64,000 nt of DNA. Source: Curtobacterium pusillum (lineage in GTDB: Bacteria > Actinomycetota > Actinomycetes > Actinomycetales > Microbacteriaceae). The DNA lies in NCBI RefSeq assembly GCF_007673235.1, contig NZ_VDZH01000004.1, forward strand, positions 408,620 through 472,619. Direction: 5' to 3'. A program made the position numbers and the translations under genes. Each line of letters begins with the position of its first letter. Positions within the stretch are counted from its first letter, which is position 1. Below, one piece after another: positions 27,898 through 39,812 of the stretch. Under the pieces are notes generated by a model that saw only the letters and a list, made by a program, of their open reading frames with translations, did no database searches and was not told the DNA's origin.

Positions 27898-29895
27898 GTG
27901 CTCGCGAACGACATCCCCCACCTCCACGTCCCGTCCTCCCCCACCGTCAGCGGCGATCCCCGGAGCGGAGGTGCAGCCTTCGTCGCGGTCTCGCGACCGG
28001 ACCTCGAGCAGGACGCCTACCGCAGCACGATCGAGCGGGTGACCGGCGACGGTGCCGTCCGCTGGACCGCCGGTGACCACGACTCGTCGCCTGTTCTCTC
28101 CCCCGACGGCCGGTGGCTGGCGTTCCTCCGCAACGACGAGAAGGACCGTCCCCAGCTCGCTGTCGCGCCGGTCGACGGCGGCGAGGCCCGTGTCGTCACC
28201 GCACTGCCCCTCGGCACCGGGACGCCCGTCTGGTCCCCCGACTCCACGCGCGTCGCCGTCACGGCACGCTTCCCCGAGCCGGGCCGCTACGGGTCGGCCG
28301 TGTCCGGAACCGACCGCCGTCCGGCTCCGAACGCCGAGGCTCCGCGTCTCATCACCCGGCTGGACTTCCACGTCAACGGCACCGGGTACCTGCTGGACAA
28401 GCCGCAGCAGTTGGTCGTCGTGGACGTGACCGACCGCGACGCCCCGCTCGTCGACTCCGCGCTGACGAGCGCCCCGTGCTCCGTCTCCGCGCCGGTCTGG
28501 TACCCGGACGGCAGCGCGCTGCTCGTCGTCGCACCGCGCGACCTCGGAGCCCGCGAGACGCACGACGACGACCTCTACCGCGTCGACGCCGCCGAGGGGA
28601 CGATCACCCTCGCCGTCCGCACCGAGGGCTCGGTCAGTTCCGCCACGGCGACCCCTGACGGCACCGTCTACTACACCGGTGCGTCCCACCTCGAGGGTCG
28701 GCTGGTCGGCGAGCCGGAAGGCCTCTGGGCGGCTGCGCACGGCAGCGACCCCGTCCGCCTGACCGCGCGCGAGACGGTCGACGTCACGGGGACGCCCGTG
28801 GTGCACGGCGACGACGTTCTGATCGCCGTCCTCGACCGCGGCACCGTCGGGATCCGCCGGGTCCCGACGGGGACGGCTGCGCCGCTGCAGCTCGACGAGC
28901 TCCCGACGGTGCTCGGCGGCCACGTGGTCGTGTCGGGCTTCGACGTGGACGGGGACGTGCTCGTCGCGACCGCCGGCACGCCGGCATCCCCCGGCGAGGT
29001 GCACGTCCTCGACCTCACCGAGCGAAACGACGGATCCACCAACCCCGGCGCGCAGCCCGCCACCGTCCTCACCGACTACGCCGCACCGCTCCGCACCGAC
29101 GCTGCGGTCCCAGGGGTCCGCCGTATCGAGGAGCTCACCGGCACCTCCCCCGACGGCGCCCCGGTGCACGGCTGGGTCGTCCTGCCCGAGGGCGAGGGCC
29201 CGCACCCCGTGCTCCGGGTGGTCCACGGCGGCCCGTTCGGCCAGGACACGTGGGCGTTCTTCGACGAGGCGCAGGTGTACGCCAGCGCCGGCTACGCCGT
29301 CGTCATCGGCAACCCGCGCGGTTCCGGCGGCTACGGCCTCGAACACGGCCGCGCGGTCATCGGGGCGATGGGCACCGTCGACGTGGACGACGTGCTCGCC
29401 CTGCTCGACGCCGCACTCGAGCGACCCGACCTCGACGCGACCCGCGTCGGCATCATGGGCGGCTCGTACGGCGGCTTCATGACGAGCTGGGTCGCGGCGC
29501 ACCACGGCGAGCGCTTCGTCGCCGCGTGGAGCGAGCGTGCCGTGAACGCCTGGGACTCGTTCGCCGGCAGCTCCGACATCGGCTGGTTCTTCGCGGACGC
29601 GTACGTGGGCGCGGACCCGGAGGAGCAGCGTCGCCGCAGCCCGTTGTCGTACGCCCACCAGGTCACGATCCCGTTCATGGTCGCGCACTCCGAGGAGGAC
29701 TGGCGCTGCCCGATCGAGCAGGGACAGCGGCAGTTCGTCGCGCTGAAGCGCGCCGGTGTCGACGCTTCGTTCCTGGTGTTCCCGGGTGAGGGGCACGAGC
29801 TATCGCGCGCGGGTCGTCCGCAGCACCGCGTGCAGCGGTTCGAGCACGTGCTCACGTGGTGGGCGAAGCACCTGCCCGTCACGCCGGTCGCCTGA
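27898..29895 (+). CDS. S9 (prolyl oligopeptidase-type) serine peptidase
   Basis: The 665-residue cytosolic enzyme starts at GTG. Residues ~1-390 form a beta-propeller (repeats such as SPVLSPDGRWLAFLRNDE and TPVWSPDSTRVAVTA). Residues ~410-665 are an alpha/beta-hydrolase with nucleophile GGSYGGF, acid region AHSEEDWRCP and histidine GEGHELSR, matching the acylaminoacyl-peptidase/dipeptidyl-peptidase group. It probably trims imported peptides, which fits its divergent position next to the peptide importer operon. Confidence 0.92.
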   Translation: MLANDIPHLHVPSSPTVSGDPRSGGAAFVAVSRPDLEQDAYRSTIERVTGDGAVRWTAGDHDSSPVLSPDGRWLAFLRNDEKDRPQLAVAPVDGGEARVVTALPLGTGTPVWSPDSTRVAVTARFPEPGRYGSAVSGTDRRPAPNAEAPRLITRLDFHVNGTGYLLDKPQQLVVVDVTDRDAPLVDSALTSAPCSVSAPVWYPDGSALLVVAPRDLGARETHDDDLYRVDAAEGTITLAVRTEGSVSSATATPDGTVYYTGASHLEGRLVGEPEGLWAAAHGSDPVRLTARETVDVTGTPVVHGDDVLIAVLDRGTVGIRRVPTGTAAPLQLDELPTVLGGHVVVSGFDVDGDVLVATAGTPASPGEVHVLDLTERNDGSTNPGAQPATVLTDYAAPLRTDAAVPGVRRIEELTGTSPDGAPVHGWVVLPEGEGPHPVLRVVHGGPFGQDTWAFFDEAQVYASAGYAVVIGNPRGSGGYGLEHGRAVIGAMGTVDVDDVLALLDAALERPDLDATRVGIMGGSYGGFMTSWVAAHHGERFVAAWSERAVNAWDSFAGSSDIGWFFADAYVGADPEEQRRRSPLSYAHQVTIPFMVAHSEEDWRCPIEQGQRQFVALKRAGVDASFLVFPGEGHELSRAGRPQHRVQRFEHVLTWWAKHLPVTPVA

Positions 29896-29909
29896 CCGGC
29901 CGGACGACG

Positions 29910-29949
29910 GACGGGAGGCGCGGTGCCAGCTGGCACCGCGCCTCCCGTC
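29910..29949. repeat. perfect 40-bp intergenic palindrome (family member 3)
   Basis: GACGGGAGGCGCGGTGCCAG is followed at once by its exact reverse complement. It sits 15 bases after the S9 peptidase stop, between convergent genes. The outer GACGG replaces the GACTGG seen in other members. Confidence 0.85.
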
Positions 29950-29964
29950 ATCGGGACGCCGTCA

Positions 29965-30501
29965 TCAGGTGTTGTACTGGGCGAAGACCGACTGCGCCCC
30001 CTCCCCGCCGAAGGGGAGCGCCACCCACGTCAGCCCGACCTGGCCACGGACGTTGCCGTCGTAGGTCGTCAGGGTCCGGTTGACGGAGTACGTGTTGCAC
30101 CCGGCTGCCGGGATGTCCTTCGTGCCGTGGTCCTTGTTCGCACCCGGGTGGTAGGTCGTCACCGTCGGCGAGATGAAGTTCGGGGTGGCGCCGGGCAGCT
30201 TGCCGACGCAGACCCGCACGGAGTCCAGGTGTGCGGACTTGGCGGAGACCGACGACCAGTTCGAGTAGATGGCGAGGCTGATGCTCGAGCCGTCGACCAC
30301 CGGGTAGGTGAGCGTCGACGTGTACTGCCCCGCCTTGGTCACCCGCGTGGTCGTCTCGGACGCTGCGTGCGCCGGTGTGGCGACGCCGATGGCGAGGACC
30401 GCTGCGGCGCCGGCGGCCACGGTGGCGGCCCAGCGCCCTCCCCGGGTGAAGCCCCGACGGGCTCGGTGTTCCGTGCTGGTGTTCGTGTTCGTGATCGTCA
30501 T
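29965..30501 (-). CDS. secreted protein of unknown function
   Basis: The 178-residue protein has a long N-terminus with twin Arg (ARRGFTRGG), a hydrophobic core (WAATVAAGAAAVLAIGVA) and a cleavage site near PAHAAS, so it should be exported. Tat-type export is conceivable but the motif is not canonical. The mature part is Ser/Thr-rich with two Cys (VCVGKL and AGCNTY) that could pair. No family was recognised. GAGAGGGG precedes the ATG. Confidence 0.65.
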   Translation of the reverse strand: MTITNTNTSTEHRARRGFTRGGRWAATVAAGAAAVLAIGVATPAHAASETTTRVTKAGQYTSTLTYPVVDGSSISLAIYSNWSSVSAKSAHLDSVRVCVGKLPGATPNFISPTVTTYHPGANKDHGTKDIPAAGCNTYSVNRTLTTYDGNVRGQVGLTWVALPFGGEGAQSVFAQYNT

Positions 30502-30603
30502 GTGGTTCCCCTCTCACTGTTCCAATCGGACCCGTCCAGGTGACCAGTGCGGTCGGACGGGTGTCGCGGGTGCTCAGGGAATGCACGAGAACATCGGTTG
30601 GTC

Positions 30604-30635
30604 GGTGCCCGCCCCGACGACGCGGGGCGGGCACC
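30604..30635. terminator. terminator downstream of gcvP
   Basis: GGTGCCCGCCCCG and CGGGGCGGGCACC (13 bp, exact) enclose a 6-base loop, 20 bases past the gcvP stop on the minus strand. Confidence 0.85.
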
Positions 30636-30655
30636 GCCGACAACGGCACCGTCGG

Positions 30656-33576
<2,921 letters not shown>

Positions 33577-33580
<4 letters not shown>

Positions 33581-33954
33581 GCGATGGACGCCCGGTACGC
33601 GTCGTGGTCCATGAGGTCCTCGGGGAAGGACGTGCCGTCCACCTTGATCTTCACGAGCCAGCCGGCGCCGAACGGGTCCTGGTTGACGGTGTCCGGCGCG
33701 TCGACGACGGCGTCGTTCACGGCGACGACCTCGCCCTCGATCGGGGCGAACAGCTCACCGACGCTCTTGGTCGACTCGATCTCGCCGATCTGCTCGCCGG
33801 CGGTCGTCGCGGTGCCCACGGCGGGGAGCTCGACGTAGACGACGTCACCGAGCTGCTCGGCGGCGTGGTCCGTGATGCCGACGGTGACGGTGTCGCCCTC
33901 GACGAGGAGCCACTCGTGGTCGGCGGTGTACTGGAGTGCGGTCTGGTCGGTCAC
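33577..33954 (-). CDS. gcvH: glycine cleavage system H protein
   Basis: The 125-residue lipoyl carrier shuttles the aminomethyl group between P, T and L proteins. The lipoylated lysine is in [14 protein letters not shown], and [21 protein letters not shown] is the usual N-terminal block. The start is GTG. It lies four bases after gcvT and overlaps gcvP. No lipoate-attachment gene or L-protein gene is in the window. Confidence 0.96.
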
Positions 33955-33958
33955 GGGA

Positions 33959-35077
33959 TCAGCCTTTCTGAGGGCGGCGGTAGAAGGGGAACGCGGTGAC
34001 GGTGCTGGGGATGGCCGTGCCGCGGACGTCGATGTGGAGGAGTTGTCCCTCGGTGGCGAGCGCCGGGTCGACGAACGCCATCGCGACGGGGTGTCCGAGC
34101 GTCGGCGAGAGCGCTCCGGAGGTGACGGTGCCGACGATCACGCCCTCGTGCACGATGTCGTACCCGGCCCGCGGCGCGCGACGGCCCTCGGTCACGAGTC
34201 CCACGAGGACACGCGCGTCGGTGGCGGGCACCACGCTGTCGGACCCGACGAAGTCACCGTCCTGGGCAACGACCCGGCCGAGCCCCGCCTGCGCCGGGCG
34301 CACGTCGGTGCCGAGCTCGTGTCCGTAGAGCGGCATGCCGGCCTCGAGCCGCAGGGTGTCGCGCGCGGCGAGCCCGGCGGGGACGACGCCACGGTCGGCA
34401 CCGGCCTCGAGCAGGGCGTCCCAGAGCGCGGTCGCGACGGACGGGTCGCTGTAGACCTCGAAGCCGTCCTCGCCGGTGTACCCGGTGCGGGCGACGAGGA
34501 CGTCGGACCCGTCGAACACGGCGTGCAGGACCCGGTAGTACCGGAGCTCGTCGAGCGGGGACTCCGGCTGCAGGCGGTCGGCGACGACGAGGGCGTCGAG
34601 CGTCCCGGCGGCCGCGGGCCCCTGGATCGCGACGAGCGCGGTGCTGTCGGAGTCGTCGGAGACCACGACGTCGAACCCGTTGGCGCGGGCGGTCAGGGCG
34701 TCGACCGCCACCTGCCGGTTGGACGCGTTCGCGACGACGAGGAAGACGTCCTCGTCGGTGCGGTAGACCACGAGGTCGTCGAGGATCCCGCCGTCCTCCG
34801 CCAGGAGCAGCGAGTACTTCGCCCGTCCGACGGTCATCGCGCCGAAGGACCCCGCGAGCGCGCGGTCGAGGAACCGGACGGCCTCGGCGCCGGTGACGCC
34901 GATCTCCGCCATGTGCGAGAGGTCGAACACCCCCGCCGCCTGACGCACCGCATGGTGCTCGGCGAGGTCGGACGAGTAGCGCACGGGCATGCGGTACCCG
35001 GCGAAGTCGGTGAAGGACGCACCGGCGGCTTCGTGCGCGGGTTCCAGCGGGGAGGAGCGCAGTGGGGACGGACTCAT
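33959..35077 (-). CDS. gcvT: glycine cleavage system aminomethyltransferase, T-protein
   Basis: The 372-residue tetrahydrofolate-dependent enzyme forms 5,10-methylene-THF and ammonia from the lipoyl-bound group. Visible blocks are [29 protein letters not shown] and [15 protein letters not shown]. The start is the ATG with AGGAGAA seven bases upstream; an in-frame ATG at 35,143 lies inside the riboswitch and is rejected. First gene of gcvT-gcvH-gcvP. Confidence 0.96.
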   Translation of the reverse strand: MSPSPLRSSPLEPAHEAAGASFTDFAGYRMPVRYSSDLAEHHAVRQAAGVFDLSHMAEIGVTGAEAVRFLDRALAGSFGAMTVGRAKYSLLLAEDGGILDDLVVYRTDEDVFLVVANASNRQVAVDALTARANGFDVVVSDDSDSTALVAIQGPAAAGTLDALVVADRLQPESPLDELRYYRVLHAVFDGSDVLVARTGYTGEDGFEVYSDPSVATALWDALLEAGADRGVVPAGLAARDTLRLEAGMPLYGHELGTDVRPAQAGLGRVVAQDGDFVGSDSVVPATDARVLVGLVTEGRRAPRAGYDIVHEGVIVGTVTSGALSPTLGHPVAMAFVDPALATEGQLLHIDVRGTAIPSTVTAFPFYRRPQKG

Positions 35078-35127
35078 GGCGGAGTTCTCCTGGCATCGGC
35101 AGGGCCCGACGACCGTCGTCGGGTGGA

Positions 35128-35320
35128 ACTCCCCCTCTGTCATGTGCCTGAGAGTTTCACCGCGGCCCGTGAGGTCCGGCGGCTTTCACCGTGGGCGAGA
35201 CGACCGAGCGTCTGCTTTTCAGAGTGGCCTGTCCGCTGCGGTGTTGGACCTGAGAGATTGGCGGGGGGATTGCTCCTTCGGTGTCGATCCGGTGCCAGGG
35301 GCACCGCACGACGTCTCCCG
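35128..35320 (-). ncRNA. tandem glycine riboswitch
   Basis: Read on the minus strand, the leader of gcvT contains GGGAGAC, then CACCGAAGGAGCAA and AATCTCTCAGGT, which is the conserved core of aptamer I. A linker follows with CCACTCTGAAAAGCAGA. The second half has CGGTGAAAGCC and GGTGAAACTCTCAGGCAC, then GACAGAGGGGGAG, the core of aptamer II. This two-aptamer order is the textbook glycine riboswitch, which in gcv operons turns expression on when glycine is high. It ends about 50 bases before the gcvT ATG. Confidence 0.93.
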
Positions 35321-35425
35321 CGACGGATGAGCGGCCGGTGTTCAGTTGTCCGCGCACGAGCATACCCAGCCCGCGTTACGGGCATGTGTCGTGTGCCGCG
35401 CTTCGACATCTCGTAGAATGCCCGG

Positions 35426-35818
35426 GTGGCAGGACAGCGATCGCGCCCCCGTGGGCAGCTGGAGCAGGCGGTGCTCGACGCGCTCTGGTCCGCCGAGACC
35501 GGGCACAGCGCTCATGAAGGGCTCAGTGCCCGGCAGGTGCTCGACGCGTTCCCGGAGCCACGCCCAGCACTGACGACCGTGCTCACGGTGCTCGACCGGC
35601 TCGGCCGCAAGGGCCAGGTGGAACGGCAGCACCACGACGATGCGCCACTGACCTTCCGCGCGACGAACAGCCGCGAAGAACAGACCGCCTCCCTCATGTC
35701 GAACGCCCTCGCGGCCGCGACCGACCGCGAAGCCGCCCTCCTGCAGTTCACGGGGTCACTCGCCTCCGACGACCTCGACGTCCTCCGCCGCGCCCTCGAC
35801 GCCCGAGCCCGCTCCTGA
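35426..35818 (+). CDS. BlaI/MecI/CopY-family transcriptional repressor
   Basis: The 130-residue protein starts at GTG. A winged helix occupies the first ~75 residues (LEQAVLDALWSAETG, LTTVLTVLDRLGRKGQVERQ), and a dimerisation tail follows (LMSNALAAATDREAALLQFTGSL). The N-terminus is typical of the BlaI family. It lies 13 bases upstream of an M56-like metallopeptidase gene, the usual partner that cleaves the repressor after sensing. What is sensed cannot be read here; no beta-lactamase or copper gene is adjacent. Confidence 0.88.
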   Translation: MAGQRSRPRGQLEQAVLDALWSAETGHSAHEGLSARQVLDAFPEPRPALTTVLTVLDRLGRKGQVERQHHDDAPLTFRATNSREEQTASLMSNALAAATDREAALLQFTGSLASDDLDVLRRALDARARS

Positions 35819-35831
35819 CGGACCCCCTGCC

Positions 35832-36569
35832 GTGGTCGTCACCGGAGTCGTCCTCATCGCGCTCGCCCTCGCGGTCGTGGTCCTCGCGCCCCGGTTCCTG
35901 ACCCGCTCGGCGTGGACGATCGACCGTCCCCGCACCGCGCTCGTGTCGTGGTCGGTCGCCGTGCTCCTCGGCGTGGTCGGCTTCGTCGCCGGCATCACCC
36001 TCGTGGTCCTCGCGAACCGGCCGATCACCGACCCGTTCCGCCTCGGCGACTCCCCCACGCACGGCCTGAACATCGGCGTCGCACTGCTCGCGGTCCTCGC
36101 GTTCGTCATCGCGGTGCGCGTCCGCCCCGGCCCCGAGCACGACGCCGTCCGCGAGGCCATGCGCTCCGGCGCGGCCCCCCACCGCGAGATCGACGGCACG
36201 CCCGTCGCGGTCGTCGAGGCCGAGCACGCACTGGCTTGCGCGGTCCCCGGCAGGTCCGGCGGGGTGCTGGTGAGCACCGGGCTCGCGGACCGACTGCGGA
36301 CGGACGAACTGGAGGCCGTGGTCGCCCACGAGCGAGCGCACCTGACCCAGCGCCACGCGATCGCGGTCGGGGTCGCCGAATCGATCGAGCGTGCGGTCCC
36401 GTGGATCCCGGGGGCACGCGCCATGGCGCGGTCGACGCGCGTCCTCGTGGAGTTCGCGGCCGACGACGCGGCCGCCCGCCGCGTCGGGCGGGACGCGCTG
36501 CGCCGGGCTGTCCTGGTGGCGGACGGGACGAGCGCGCTCGGGGCGATCCGTGCCTCCAGGCTGTCCTGA
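35832..36569 (+). CDS. M56 (BlaR1/MecR1-like) membrane metallopeptidase
   Basis: The 245-residue protein starts at GTG. Three hydrophobic segments occur at about residues 3-20, 40-60 and 80-95. The zinc motif VVAHERAHLTQRH gives H-E-x-x-H, and LVEFAADDAAARR supplies the downstream acidic ligand region. It is short compared with BlaR1, and no penicillin-binding sensor domain is present. With the BlaI-type gene it forms a two-gene signalling pair found widely in actinomycetes. Confidence 0.88.
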   Translation: MVVTGVVLIALALAVVVLAPRFLTRSAWTIDRPRTALVSWSVAVLLGVVGFVAGITLVVLANRPITDPFRLGDSPTHGLNIGVALLAVLAFVIAVRVRPGPEHDAVREAMRSGAAPHREIDGTPVAVVEAEHALACAVPGRSGGVLVSTGLADRLRTDELEAVVAHERAHLTQRHAIAVGVAESIERAVPWIPGARAMARSTRVLVEFAADDAAARRVGRDALRRAVLVADGTSALGAIRASRLS

Positions 36570-36609
36570 GGGAGCATCTGTCGGAGGCGAGGAATAAGGT
36601 GATCGGACC

Positions 36610-37092
36610 GTGAAGCCACTGACCGAAGCAGACATCCGTTCGTCGTTCGTCAACGCCACCCCGGACGAACTCGCCCAGCTGCCCATCCCGGGCCTGCACG
36701 AGATGCTCTGGGACGAGCGCGAGTTCCTCGGCTGGCGCGACCCCCAGGCCGCCCGCCGCGGGTACATCGTGTCCTGGATCGACGAGCGCCCCGTGGGCAT
36801 CGTCGTGCGTTCCGCCGGTGGATCCCTGCGTCCCGGCATCGCCGCGATGTGCTCGTTCTGCCACTCCCCGCAGCCCGCGACCCAGGTGCGTCTGTTCTCG
36901 GCCGCACGCGCCGGCGAGTCCGGGCGGAACGGCAACACCATCGGCTCCTACATCTGCGAGGACCTCGGCTGCTCCATGCTGATCCGCACGGCACCGCCGC
37001 ACCTCAACCCACCGGCGACGATCGCGATGCGGGGCGAGGCACTGCTGCAGCGGGTCCGGAACTTCACCGAGGACGTCGCGAAGACCGCATGA
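36610..37092 (+). CDS. FBP-domain (EF-G-binding, FusB/FusC-like) protein
   Basis: The 160-residue protein starts at GTG. The C-terminal part has the treble-clef zinc site: MCSFCHSP and YICEDLGCSMLIR supply four Cys. MKPLTEADIRSSFVNATPDE is the typical N-terminus. Relatives in firmicutes bind EF-G and protect it from fusidic acid; in actinobacteria the role is untested, so resistance should not be assumed. Its last bases overlap the ATG of a small gene. Confidence 0.8.
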   Translation: MKPLTEADIRSSFVNATPDELAQLPIPGLHEMLWDEREFLGWRDPQAARRGYIVSWIDERPVGIVVRSAGGSLRPGIAAMCSFCHSPQPATQVRLFSAARAGESGRNGNTIGSYICEDLGCSMLIRTAPPHLNPPATIAMRGEALLQRVRNFTEDVAKTA

Positions 37093-37343
37093 GTCGGTTC
37101 AGCACCGCGCGGTGGGCCGTCGTCGAGGAGCTCGGGGACGGCCGGTGGCGTCTCACCCTGCGTGACGAGGCCGACGACGAACTCGGGGCCTTCGGTCTCG
37201 GGGTGGAGGGCCCGTGGGACCCGGACGTCGAGCCGCACGTGGGCTTCGTGCTCGTGCAGCTCGGCCTGACACTGCGCGGCGCTCGGCCGTGGCGCACCGA
37301 CGAGCTGGGCGACCAGCGGGCACCGGTGCTGCCGCTCGGCTGA
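37089..37343 (+). CDS. small conserved-looking protein of unknown function
   Basis: The 84-residue soluble protein (MSRFSTARWAVVEELGDGRWRLTLRDEADDELG) overlaps the FBP gene by ATGA, so the two are translationally coupled. It has no Cys, a strand-rich look and a conserved-style W pair. No family was recognised. It ends six bases before the convergent VOC gene. Confidence 0.6.
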   Translation: MSRFSTARWAVVEELGDGRWRLTLRDEADDELGAFGLGVEGPWDPDVEPHVGFVLVQLGLTLRGARPWRTDELGDQRAPVLPLG

Positions 37344-37349
37344 TCCGCG

Positions 37350-38060
37350 TCAGCTCGACCGCGTGTACCCGTAGAGGTCCTGCTGGACGCCGTTGACCCA
37401 GAGGTCGGGGCCGTCGGGCCGAGCGACGCGCAGGGTCCGGTTGTAGGCCTCATCGATGATCCTCGGCTCGAACCCGGCCTCGGTGAGGCGCGTCGCGAGC
37501 GCGTCGAGGTCCCCGGAGTACTCGAACGACAGCTCGACGCCGTGCTGGTCGGCCCCATGCAACGCCAGAGCGCCGCCGCCTGCCGCGGTGAAGTCGATCC
37601 ACACACCGCTGTCCGACGTGAGCCGGCGACGGAGTCCCACCGCCTCGGCGACCCCTGCCTGGGCCGTGAGGTCGGCGCCGTACCAGATCGGCATCACCGT
37701 CAGCGGCGACGAGGTGCTCCCGGTCGCGGACGTCGACGTCGTCGCGGACATCGGGAGCGGGTCGCCGACCACGAGCAGCGGACCGATGTCGTCGAGGACG
37801 GTCCGGCGAACCGTCGCACCGGTGTCGACCAGGGTGCGCTCGAGGTCGTCGAGCGCGGCCGCGGAGTCGGTGAGCAGGACGATCTCGGTCCGTTCCTCGG
37901 CGACGGTGTCGACCCGGTGGACCGCGAGGACACCGTCCCCGGCGAACTCGGACCACACGTCGTCGCCGCCCGGCAACGGCTGGAGACCAAGGCCACTGGC
38001 GAGTGCGTGCCACGCGGGCGGATCGGTCGTGTACTGGATCTGCTGCACGGTGATCGTCAT
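37350..38060 (-). CDS. VOC superfamily (glyoxalase-like) protein
   Basis: The 236-residue protein has two glyoxalase-fold modules, about 1-110 and 125-236. The second reads VMPIWYGADLTAQAGVAEAVGLRRRLTSDSGVWIDF...HGVELSFEYSGD...DPDG-like turn, in the two-strand/helix pattern of the VOC fold. The metal ligands expected of glyoxalase I are not clear. It overlaps the upstream ribbon-helix-helix gene by ATGA. Enzyme activity and substrate are unknown; a binding-only role is possible. Confidence 0.7.
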   Translation of the reverse strand: MTITVQQIQYTTDPPAWHALASGLGLQPLPGGDDVWSEFAGDGVLAVHRVDTVAEERTEIVLLTDSAAALDDLERTLVDTGATVRRTVLDDIGPLLVVGDPLPMSATTSTSATGSTSSPLTVMPIWYGADLTAQAGVAEAVGLRRRLTSDSGVWIDFTAAGGGALALHGADQHGVELSFEYSGDLDALATRLTEAGFEPRIIDEAYNRTLRVARPDGPDLWVNGVQQDLYGYTRSS

Positions 38061-38224
38061 CGGGTTCCCCCTTCGGATTCGGAGACGTACGCGGCAGCGA
38101 TGCGCTCGACGAGCGCGGAGAGCGAGACCCCCTCGTCGATCGCACGGTGCTTGAGGTCACGCACCAGATCGGCAGGGAGGTACACGTTGAACTGCACCTT
38201 CGGGCTGTTCGCCTGGGCTACCAT
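38057..38224 (-). CDS. ribbon-helix-helix DNA-binding protein
   Basis: The 55-residue protein reads MVAQANSPKVQFNVYLPADL followed by VRDLKHRAIDEGVSLSALVE and a short tail. The KVQFNVYLP strand and the two helices with the GVSLSALVE turn are the Arc/MetJ/CopG fold, as found in ParD-like antitoxins and small repressors. It overlaps the VOC gene by ATGA, so the pair is coupled. It may repress its own operon. Confidence 0.8.
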   Translation of the reverse strand: MVAQANSPKVQFNVYLPADLVRDLKHRAIDEGVSLSALVERIAAAYVSESEGGTR

Positions 38225-38266
38225 GCTAGCAATCTAGCGCCGTGGCGCCGGATTGTCACGCGGTTC

Positions 38267-39154
38267 TCACTCGGTGGCGGCGACGAAGTTCCGCAGGATC
38301 TCGCGGTCGTCGTCGGCACGGGCCGCCCAGACGAGCTCGCTCCGGTGGTCGTCGGCCTCGAGCGGCAGCAGGACGACCGAGGCGGGCGCCGCCAGGGTGG
38401 CGCTCTCCGGCGCGACCGTCACCCCGAGGCCCGCGCCGACGAGGTGCAGGACGGTGGCCCAGGTCGTGGCCTCCTGCACGACGGTGGGACGGCGGGCTCC
38501 GGAGACGACCGGAGCGAGGTTGCGCTCCGTCGCGACCGAACCGGCCGCCGCCGGGAAGAACACGAACGGGTCGTCGAGCAGCTCCGGCCCGCGGATCGAC
38601 GTCCGGTCGGCGAGCCGGTGCCCGTGCGGGACGGCGGCGACGAAGCGCTCGCTGCGGAACGGCAGGAAGCGCACGGCCGGGTCGGGATCTGGGTCCCGCA
38701 CGATCGCCAGGTCGAGCTCGCCGCGGACGATCCGTGCCAGCAGCGTGGACGAGTACCCCTCGGTGAGTTCCACGCGCACGAGCGGGTAGCGCTCCCGGAA
38801 CGCCTGCACCCGTTCGATGGGACCGAGCGGCAGCGCCGAGACGACGAACCCGACGTCGAGCCGACCGGCCTCGCCCCGACCCACACGCACCGTCTCGTCG
38901 AGGTCCCGGCGGGCCTGTTCCAGGAGCGACCGCGCTCGACCCTGCAGCACGCGTCCTGCCGGGGTGAGCGCCACGCTGCGACTCGTCCGGGCGAACAGGT
39001 CGACACCGAGGTCGCGTTCGGTCCGCCGGATCTGCTGCGACAGTGCCGGCTGGGCGATCCGGAGAAGTGCGGCGGCCCGTCCGAAGTGCAGTTCGTCGGC
39101 CACTGCGAGGAATGCCCGCAGCTGGCGGAGGTCGACATCTGGCATCCGATCCAT
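38267..39154 (-). CDS. LysR-family transcriptional regulator
   Basis: The 295-residue regulator has a winged helix at residues ~7-65 (LRQLRAFLAVADELHFGRAAALLRIAQPALSQQIRRTE). A periplasmic-binding-like effector domain follows from ~90 (GRLDVGFVVSALPLGPIERVQAFRERYP). The start used is the ATG at 39,154; an ATG nine bases in is also possible. It is divergent from a GNAT gene with 68 bases between, the usual LysR target geometry. The effector is unknown. Confidence 0.9.
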   Translation of the reverse strand: MDRMPDVDLRQLRAFLAVADELHFGRAAALLRIAQPALSQQIRRTERDLGVDLFARTSRSVALTPAGRVLQGRARSLLEQARRDLDETVRVGRGEAGRLDVGFVVSALPLGPIERVQAFRERYPLVRVELTEGYSSTLLARIVRGELDLAIVRDPDPDPAVRFLPFRSERFVAAVPHGHRLADRTSIRGPELLDDPFVFFPAAAGSVATERNLAPVVSGARRPTVVQEATTWATVLHLVGAGLGVTVAPESATLAAPASVVLLPLEADDHRSELVWAARADDDREILRNFVAATE

Positions 39155-39222
39155 GCACACAGCGTATCGATCGGCGCGAACGAGTATTGGACGCCGCTCG
39201 ACGGGCAGTCGAGGATGGGTGC

Positions 39223-39720
39223 ATGCCCGATGCGACCACCGCCGACACCCTCACCATCACCGACATCGCCTCGACCGCCGACGCCGAGGCCTTCCGGGTC
39301 CTCAACGAGGCCTGGATCAGCCGGTTCTTCACGCTGGAGGACGAGGACCGCAAGCTCCTCGGCGACCCGCTCGGCCAGATCGTCGAGCCCGGCGGTGCCG
39401 CGTTCGTCGCACGCCTCGACCAGGACGGTCCGGTCATCGGTTGCGTCGGCATCGCCCCCGTCGCCCCCGGGGTGTTCGAGCTCGTCAAGATGGCAGTCTC
39501 CCCCGAGCACCAGGGCCACGGCACCGGCCGGAAGCTCATCGCCGTCGCACTCGACGGCGCCCGGGCACTCGGCGCGCACCGGGTCGTCCTCGAGAGCAAC
39601 GCCCAGCTCGCCAGCGCCGTGCACCTGTACGAGGCGTTCGGCTTCCGGCACCTCGGCCACGACGAGGTCGCCCCGAGCCCCTACGCCCGCGCCGACGTGC
39701 ACATGGCGCTCGACCTCTGA
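39223..39720 (+). CDS. GNAT-family N-acetyltransferase
   Basis: The 165-residue protein has the acetyl-CoA binding motif VSPEHQGHGTGRKLIAVAL (Q/R-x-x-G-x-G) near residue 90 and the family C-terminal block LYEAFGFRHLGHDEV. ATG start. Divergent from the LysR gene, which probably controls it. The acceptor is unknown. Confidence 0.85.
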   Translation: MPDATTADTLTITDIASTADAEAFRVLNEAWISRFFTLEDEDRKLLGDPLGQIVEPGGAAFVARLDQDGPVIGCVGIAPVAPGVFELVKMAVSPEHQGHGTGRKLIAVALDGARALGAHRVVLESNAQLASAVHLYEAFGFRHLGHDEVAPSPYARADVHMALDL

Positions 39721-39812
39721 CCTCGGCCACGGCGGCGGAACGACCAGTCCGAGCCGCCGGATCGCGCGGGACCGTAACGGGGCAGCCCGGCCGTCCGATA
39801 GCGTCCGACGAG

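Noticed and set aside
35078..35143. Upstream in-frame ATG extending gcvT to 35143
   Set aside because: It falls within the glycine riboswitch and has no ribosome site; the ATG at 35077 has AGGAGAA.
36610..37092. Calling the FBP-domain gene a fusidic acid resistance gene
   Set aside because: Only the zinc-finger family match is visible; resistance is known for firmicute members and is not shown for actinobacterial ones.
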